Source: Steinernema hermaphroditum (lineage: Eukaryota > Nematoda > Chromadorea > Rhabditida > Steinernematidae). Taken from it: DNA of 64,000 nucleotides. Position 1 is the first letter of the stretch. Each line of letters opens with the position of its first letter. Positions 58,809 to 64,000 of this stretch are shown here, piece after piece. The notes beneath the pieces were generated by a model that was not told the origin of the DNA, made no database searches, and saw only the letters and a list, made by a program, of their open reading frames with translations. The stretch lies in assembly GCA_030435675.1 (NCBI GenBank), contig CM059621.1:16430001-16494000 (forward strand). Reading direction: 5' to 3'. The position numbers and the translations under genes were made by a program.

Positions 58809-59686
58809 ATGTCGGAGATGGACGTCGTCCACGGCGTCCTCTTCAGCTTTTCCGTCCTGTTGCTGTCTTCATTCGTCTTCGTTTGTGGAAAGAAGCGACC
58901 TCCGAAAATGGAGCCCTCAAAGGTGAGTTGTGAACAGAGATGGTGACGCGACAACAACAACACTTTTCAGCCCTCTCCGTTTTTTCAGGGCAGCGCGGAT
59001 TCGATGCGGGTGGTGCCGCAAGCCGCTTTACCAGGAACCAACGCAGACAGTCCGAAGGTTTCGAATTCGCCAGAGAATACTCCTAAAGCATCTCCATCGC
59101 AAGCAACTCCGGTGAAGAGTCCCCAGCAGGCGCCATTTGCGTCGAAGACTTCCGTGATGTTCGATGCGAAGACAAACGACGGAAAGAAGGCGAGTCTGGC
59201 GATCACAAAGCGGACGCAGCCGACACAGGCGGACTCCGAAATTCTCTTAAAGACTGGGGAGAAGAAAGTTGAAGTAAAACCCAAGATATCGGAGGGAAAA
59301 GAGAAGCCGGTGCAGGGCCCCTTCGGTGCACATCTGAATCCGAGTCTGGTGAGTGGTAGCTGAACGTTCTTGTGCCTATTGCAGTACATTTCAGAGGGTG
59401 TCGAAGAAGCCCCGCCGTCAGAAGAAGAGTCGTGAGAAGGTAGAAACGACGCAGGAATCCATGAAGCCCACATCGGTATTGTCGACTGGCAAGAGTTCGA
59501 GGGTGAGAAATTCGATTTATTTTAGCCTCTTTTGTCTTACTGATAGTCTGAGTTTAGGTAGCAGGAAGTCAAGAAGAGTCAATGCAAGACGACACGATGG
59601 ATGGCGTCAAGGATATCGATGAAGACAAAGTTGCATCGGACACACCCGATGAAATAACTCGAACTCAAACTACGGCATGTATGTGA
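58809..59686 (+). CDS. Single-pass membrane protein with basic tail, unknown
   Basis: Four exons give about 236 residues. MSEMDVVHGVLFSFSVLLLS plus SFVFVCGKK is an N-terminal membrane anchor. The rest is disordered: SPKVSNSPENTPKASPSQ, SKTSVMFDAKTNDGKKASLA, KPVQGPFGAHLNPSL, then a basic exon (RVSKKPRRQKKSREKVE) and an acidic end (VKDIDEDKVASDTPDEI). Exon 2 has two 3' splice sites 18 bases apart (58,971 and 58,989), both in frame, so two isoforms differing by PSPFFQ are possible. No family recognised. The layout suggests an ER- or envelope-anchored cytoplasmic linker, but that is inference only. Confidence 0.7.
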
Positions 59687-59877
59687 TTAGGTGACGATCA
59701 GTTAAAGTTGTACATAAATATACCGATTATTCATCGTATTCCATCGTAGTTAACAACAATTTTGCAGCTTTTTACCTCTGATTTGATGTCGCATCTCTCA
59801 GTGAAATATTGCATAATTGCCAAATGCATTGCTTACTCAAGTATATAAGCAAACAAGTGAAGTATCGCTGTGTCAAA

Positions 59878-60522
59878 ATGGTTTCCAAGCGTGCCTTGAA
59901 GGTAATAGTCCCGGCTGTCATGGCTGTAATTACCCTCTTCTTCGTTCTCCGCTACTGTTTGGAGTGGAAGAAAGCTACGACATATCCTTGTGGTTCCGAG
60001 TACTTATTGAAGAAGACAAATGAGATGGACCTCTTCGACAAGTTCTACCAGAAAGGCTTCACATGGATCACCTATCGGAAGCAACCACGAATGTCGTTGG
60101 TGCCAATGCCAAATCATCCAGATCTTCGTAAAACGGAAATTCACCGGATGAGAATGAAAGAAGAGTTCGTAGCGTCGGATTCGCAGTGCATCTTCCCCCG
60201 TGGAAGCAACAAGCTCTTCGACTCTTACGAAGCAGCTAAAAAGAGATCAGAGGAAGCGCTCGCAAGCGGCACTGGTTACATGGAGAAGTGTGGAAGGAGA
60301 TTCCTTCCAGTTGAGCCTAGAGAAGAGGACAGGAAGAGGTTCGAGGACGCGCTCGTAGCTAGAAAGGCGTTCGCTGAACTCTTCGCCGACTGCCACGTTC
60401 TTCGCTATCGCATGCAGTACTCCGTGCTGATGCGGAAAGTTTTCGAGAAGTCGGGCTGTAACGACATCGACTGCTTGAACTCAAGAATCCGAAAATCGAA
60501 GAAAGTGGGAGAGTTTGTTTGA
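59878..60522 (+). CDS. Type II-like membrane protein, unknown
   Basis: Single exon from MVSKRALKVIVPAVMAVITL to SKKVGEFV, 214 residues. One membrane helix lies near the N-terminus (about residues 8-28) after a basic start, so a signal-anchor is likely. The lumenal/extracellular part is charged and helical with six cysteines or so (YPCGSEYLL, SQCIFPRGS, EKCGRRF, DCHVLRYR, SGCNDIDCLN). An in-frame ATG at 59,824 would add 18 residues. AATAAA at 60,545. It follows the 58,809 gene by 190 bases, same orientation. Not recognised. Confidence 0.7.
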   Translation: MVSKRALKVIVPAVMAVITLFFVLRYCLEWKKATTYPCGSEYLLKKTNEMDLFDKFYQKGFTWITYRKQPRMSLVPMPNHPDLRKTEIHRMRMKEEFVASDSQCIFPRGSNKLFDSYEAAKKRSEEALASGTGYMEKCGRRFLPVEPREEDRKRFEDALVARKAFAELFADCHVLRYRMQYSVLMRKVFEKSGCNDIDCLNSRIRKSKKVGEFV

Positions 60523-60559
60523 GTGTGATTTGACGGAGAACAGCAATAAAAATGGCGCT

Positions 60560-61479
60560 TGAACCTGTATCGTCTCGTTGATCAGAGCAAGTTCTGTAGC
60601 GGGGCTGGGGAAGCACGGAGGTGCGCACAGAAAGCCGCAAGCTTCTTTGGCTTAGGCTACGACGCGTTTCCGTCGATAGCCGCATAAGTAGAATTGAACC
60701 GGAAAATGAGACTGGTTGTTATCTGATGTTGACGTCTCCTTTTGCAAAACGAGACCGGAGCTACTTCGAATAGCACAGCTGCTCACTGTTACATATCAGG
60801 AGTCGACTACAAACAGCTTGAAGGACGCTGCAGCACGCCGAGGTCGAAGAAGGTGTGTTCCCAATTATGGAAATAAATATATTTTGGTCATATGAGGTTT
60901 ATCGCCATGTCTTGAGCGTGAACATCTTCAGCGCGCATTGAGCTCTGTTTTAGTAGTTATCTCGATATTTTGCCCACCATGAAACAGTGTAATGTTCACA
61001 GTTTATTTCGCTGCTTCATCGCTATTCGGCGCCTGTGCTTCCATTTACAGGCTGCCTAGCCCTGTGTCCAACCCGAAAAGGTCTTATCCGAGTCTCATCT
61101 TCTGTGTCCGGGCGGCGGCCTGATGGATCAGCTGCCGGGAGACCGACGGCGGGATGGCATCGGCGGCGTCCAGGACAACCCGCGCTGGCGGGAGGGTCTT
61201 GACACAGGTATGCCAAAATAAAAGTCACGTTTCCATTCGGAAAAGGGGAGATCGGTCGCGAATGATCGCGTAGACAGTCTCGCAGACATTCCGTCCGAGA
61301 CACAAAGTCTTTACAGTTGATCCCAACGACCGATTTCGCCCTATTCCCTCTCAAAATGAAAGGCGGTAAGATTACGGTAGGTTCGCAGTGGCCAATCGCC
61401 TCATTATTTCAGATGTGGGGCACTATGCATATGAAATCACAGCTTTATCGCACATTGCACCCAAATGTAAAACGTCGCA
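60560..61479. other. Intergenic or 3' end of homeobox gene
   Basis: A minus-strand frame at 61,022-61,344 ends 15 bases before an AATAAA on the minus strand (61,002-61,007). It could be a last exon of the homeobox gene, reached from a consensus donor (A|GTGAGTG) just before its apparent stop, with an acceptor at GGGAATAG. The joined frame would read NMRRAKSVVG. The rest holds nothing recognisable. Confidence 0.35.
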
Positions 61480-63114
61480 TCACTCACTCCGCATATTGAC
61501 GAATCGGCGCATCTCGACTTCAGAGAGTCCAGTCGCCTTGGACAACTCTGCTATCCGCTTCTGCGACGACTTGTCCTTGCTTCGGAGGGCGTCCCGCAGT
61601 GCCAGCATCTGTTTTGTGGTGAACTTGTCTCTCTTCCTGATCACAGAACGTTGTCTTGGCAAATGGTCCAGCAAGATCGTTCCCTTCGATTTCGGCTTGG
61701 GATCCGATTGAGGCGAGTTGTGAAGATGCATAATACTCTTTAGGATGGTGTCGAATGCCTTTACGGATGAGGGAGGCGACATTGTCTTCTTCTCTGGCTC
61801 TGAAGTGGCCAACTCTTCTGAAACCGTTTTTTCCGGAGTAGGCTTGGAAACGGTGGAGTTCGATGAACGCTTTAGCAAAACGGACGATTTGAGCGAAGGC
61901 TTAGAGGTGGAAGACTTGGCCTTCTCTTCAAGCACGGACTTGTTCTTGCTTTTGCAGCGCTTGTAGATGAACCACTTCTGCACCCGGTCCACCTCAACCT
62001 TCAGTTCCATCGCCAAGTCGTCCATTTCTCGCTGAGATGGCTTCCTCTTCTTCGCGAAGACTTCATTTAATCTGATCGTCTGGGTGGAGCTCATGCGACG
62101 TTTCTGCTTCTTGTCCTTTGAGGATGCGGTAGAGTCGTTGAGCTGAGGTGAGTCCATGTCCTTTCGGGGCGAGGATGAAGGCCCGGGATTGTAGTCACTT
62201 CCCGCTTCGGAGACGTCCTCCAGAATGAGCTCCATTTGGGCAGACATGGAGAAATCGACAGGAGCGATATCGGGGGATTTCGTGATGATATCGGCCGTAG
62301 AAGAAGCAAGGTTTATGGAATCTGAAGGGGCAGGTGCCGGATCATCTGCAGAAGATGGGGAAGAAGAGCGATTTTCAGAAGGATGCCGCGATTCTGTGGG
62401 TGACTTGACGACATTCTCTTCAGAATCGGTAGCTGAAGGATCGCTGGAACTGGAATCAGAGGAAGCAGGAGTCTCTCCCGAGAAAGGACTCTCGGGGTCT
62501 GTAACAGAAGTGCTGGACTCAGGCTCCTTAGAGTCAGAAGACGATTCTACTGATGTAGGAAGTGAATTGACCTCCCCAGAAGGAGCGCATTCAAGGGATT
62601 CAGAAACGGCCAGGACAGTAGAATCGAAGCGATCCGGTTCCCCAGTAAGCGACTCTGAGGATTCAGAGCCGGCCTCTATGGGTGGACATGGAGGATCTGC
62701 AGAATCGGGCAATGAGAGAGGGGAACGAGGCGACAAGATTCCTGTAGAATCTGAACTGACTGCATCCGGAGACGCAACTGAGGACATGTCTTCTACGAAA
62801 CCCTCCGAAGACGATCTCATTGAGATCGGCGAAGGGGTAGATTCCGAAGAAAGCCCCACCGAAACAGAGGAGATCGTAGGGGATGCTACCATGAATTCCG
62901 AGGAATCTGCCTCCATTGGCTCAGCATCGAGATCTTCTTCGCCTACCGTAGAAAAGCTTTCTTTTGCGACTAAACGATGAACTAAATACTCGCGCTCGTA
63001 CGAGCAATCGTCGTCGATATCTAAATGACCGAGCTCGTTCTGTTTGAACTCCTTCCACTTCTCGATTTCCAGTGCGACGAGAGAAGCGGATATGAGGTCG
63101 TCAAAGCGAGACAT
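61480..63114 (-). CDS. Divergent double-homeodomain protein
   Basis: Single open exon of 544 residues from MSRFDDLISASLVALEIEKW. The first third is acidic and Ser-rich. Homeodomain 1 at about 62,120-61,945 reads RRMSSTQTIRLNEVFAKKRK, PSQREMDDLAMELKVEVDRV, then QKWFIYKRCKSK. A Ser/Lys linker follows. Homeodomain 2 at about 61,645-61,480 reads RDKFTTKQMLALRDALRSKD, then IAELSKATGLSEVEMRRFVNMR. In homeodomain 1 the nearly invariant Asn51 of WFxN is Tyr. In homeodomain 2 Trp48 is Arg but Asn51 is kept. DNA contact is therefore probably altered. The start is chosen because the neighbour at 63,645 begins with a related N-terminus; the frame is open for 81 more codons upstream (to 63,357). The C-terminus may continue through a splice donor (CGGA|GTGAGTG). 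This resembles fast-evolving nematode-specific homeobox genes. Confidence 0.8.
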   Translation of the reverse strand: MSRFDDLISASLVALEIEKWKEFKQNELGHLDIDDDCSYEREYLVHRLVAKESFSTVGEEDLDAEPMEADSSEFMVASPTISSVSVGLSSESTPSPISMRSSSEGFVEDMSSVASPDAVSSDSTGILSPRSPLSLPDSADPPCPPIEAGSESSESLTGEPDRFDSTVLAVSESLECAPSGEVNSLPTSVESSSDSKEPESSTSVTDPESPFSGETPASSDSSSSDPSATDSEENVVKSPTESRHPSENRSSSPSSADDPAPAPSDSINLASSTADIITKSPDIAPVDFSMSAQMELILEDVSEAGSDYNPGPSSSPRKDMDSPQLNDSTASSKDKKQKRRMSSTQTIRLNEVFAKKRKPSQREMDDLAMELKVEVDRVQKWFIYKRCKSKNKSVLEEKAKSSTSKPSLKSSVLLKRSSNSTVSKPTPEKTVSEELATSEPEKKTMSPPSSVKAFDTILKSIMHLHNSPQSDPKPKSKGTILLDHLPRQRSVIRKRDKFTTKQMLALRDALRSKDKSSQKRIAELSKATGLSEVEMRRFVNMRSE

Positions 63115-63644
63115 TATAAGAATAAATTGTGTTTCTTGAGGTGAAATGGAAGTTATATGTTCCGAAGAACTAATGCTTTCACTCAAAGCGATGCTATTGG
63201 GGGAGCTTGGAACGAAAAGGCAGATGATCCTATGTTTGGGGCCTTCATGCGCTTTCACTTGACTTTTCACTTTCACTATGGCTTTATCCTGCATTTCAAC
63301 GCTTTCTTTCTTAATTTTTTCTGGTTCCATCAGCCTCTCTAAACAATCCGATCCCATCCCACTCCACTAAAATCGTCTTTGATGGCTTTCGATGGCGGCA
63401 TTGGTTCCCACTCTTACGGATTCAATCTCCTTGCTCCTTCACTCGATTCCACAAAGTCTTCACTCAACTCTACCTCTGAATCCGTAGAGCCTGTTTCTGA
63501 ACCCCTATCCATCGCTTCGACTTCCGAAGAAACCGATATGACGCGCTCTCCAATGCTGCATAGCTTTTCGCACTGCAAAAGCGAACAAGCATTGAAACCT
63601 CCATATTTATTGACCGCTGTTCCAGGAAATACACTTTTTCTATA
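63115..63644. promoter_or_regulatory. Head-to-head promoter of two related genes
   Basis: 530 bases between divergent starts. Both starts sit in the same context, TATAATG. Frames remain open across parts of the region on both strands (Ser-rich), perhaps relics of the duplicated N-terminal coding sequence. Confidence 0.45.
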
Positions 63645-64000
63645 ATGAATAGCCGTACCGTGGCCTACAATATCTTGAGAGCAGAACTCCAAAAATGGAG
63701 AGAGTTCAAGAAACGAGAACTGGGCTATCTGTTCATGAATGTTGACGACTTCTTCGCTGACACTGAGCTTACCTCTAAGGGGCCAGGCCACGATTCATTT
63801 GATCCTTTGCCAACTACACAAGTTGATACGGAACCGATTCAATTGGACGAAACCAAAGTAGGCCCCTGTCCATCGGAAGGCGTTCAGATGCCTGATGTTG
63901 TACCCGAATCTACAGTATTAGAGGAGCCTGTGCATTCAATGCCATTGGAAGTGCTCGCTGCTGTTGAAATCGTGGAGAGCGAACGATGTAAACATCCCAT
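63645..64000 (+). CDS. Relative of the homeobox gene, cut by window end
   Basis: Open from ATG 63,645 to the window edge (118 codons). The start MNSRTVAYNILRAELQKWRE with FKKRELGYL parallels the minus-strand neighbour (LEIEKWKEFKQNELGHL). The following part is acidic (VDDFFADTELTS, EPIQLDETKVGP, VLEEPVHSMPLEVLAAVEIV), as in the neighbour. The homeodomain region, if present, lies beyond the window. Most likely a head-to-head duplicate. Confidence 0.7.
   Translation, partial: MNSRTVAYNILRAELQKWREFKKRELGYLFMNVDDFFADTELTSKGPGHDSFDPLPTTQVDTEPIQLDETKVGPCPSEGVQMPDVVPESTVLEEPVHSMPLEVLAAVEIVESERCKHP

Noticed and set aside
62225..62980. 251-codon plus-strand frame rich in Ser/Glu
   Set aside because: Antisense of the Ser-rich part of the homeobox gene, where codon use keeps the opposite strand open.
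1..64000. Telomeric TTAGGC array or chromosome-end signal
   Set aside because: No tandem TTAGGC was seen; single occurrences only.

Overview
The window looks like nuclear DNA from a nematode, most likely a rhabditid outside Caenorhabditis. Most introns that can be placed are 43-50 bases with GT/AG ends. Several start codons sit directly behind a TTCAG or TTAG, as expected for spliced-leader trans-splicing. There are two transthyretin-related (TTR) secreted proteins, a protein family with extra broken copies, and many fold-back elements. Exon joins were worked out by hand from splice sites and reading frame.

Layout. Bases 1-22,200 hold no convincing intact gene. This stretch is a mosaic of decayed dispersed repeats, a fold-back element, an RTE-type retrotransposon remnant, tRNA-like pieces and a scrambled gene fragment. 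It is also packed with the heptamer CAAAAAT on the plus strand and almost none on the minus strand. From 22.2 kb genes appear: a PP1-like phosphatase that has lost two metal ligands (22.2-23.7 kb), a carboxylesterase-like membrane protein without the catalytic serine (26.9-30.6 kb), two small secreted repeat proteins (32.2-32.5 and 35.2-35.8 kb), a TTR gene (36.9-38.8 kb), cysteinyl-tRNA synthetase (40.0-42.2 kb), a nested fold-back island (42.5-43.2 kb), cullin-4 (about 43.8-46.6 kb), a small membrane protein (46.9-47.3 kb), an F-box-like family gene with a truncated copy (49.0-50.6 kb), a small coiled-coil protein (50.8-51.3 kb), a second TTR gene (51.4-51.9 kb), a CYTH-domain protein (52.1-52.8 kb), tuberin/TSC2 (53.0-58.4 kb), two single-pass membrane proteins (58.8-60.5 kb), and a head-to-head pair of related genes, one of which encodes two divergent homeodomains (61.5-64.0 kb, the plus-strand member cut by the window end).

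The most notable gene is TSC2. C. elegans is generally described as lacking TSC1/TSC2, yet here 13 exons join to an in-frame protein of 1,476 residues that keeps the HEAT-repeat N-terminus and the RapGAP-type GAP domain with its catalytic Asn. TSC2, CYTH and TTR lie in the same orientation with about 200-base gaps and 3' splice sites directly before the downstream starts, which suggests an operon. Several genes look like enzyme families turned into non-enzymes (phosphatase, esterase) or strongly diverged DNA binders (homeodomains). The most unusual non-coding signal is the one-sided CAAAAAT array in the gene-free 20 kb.
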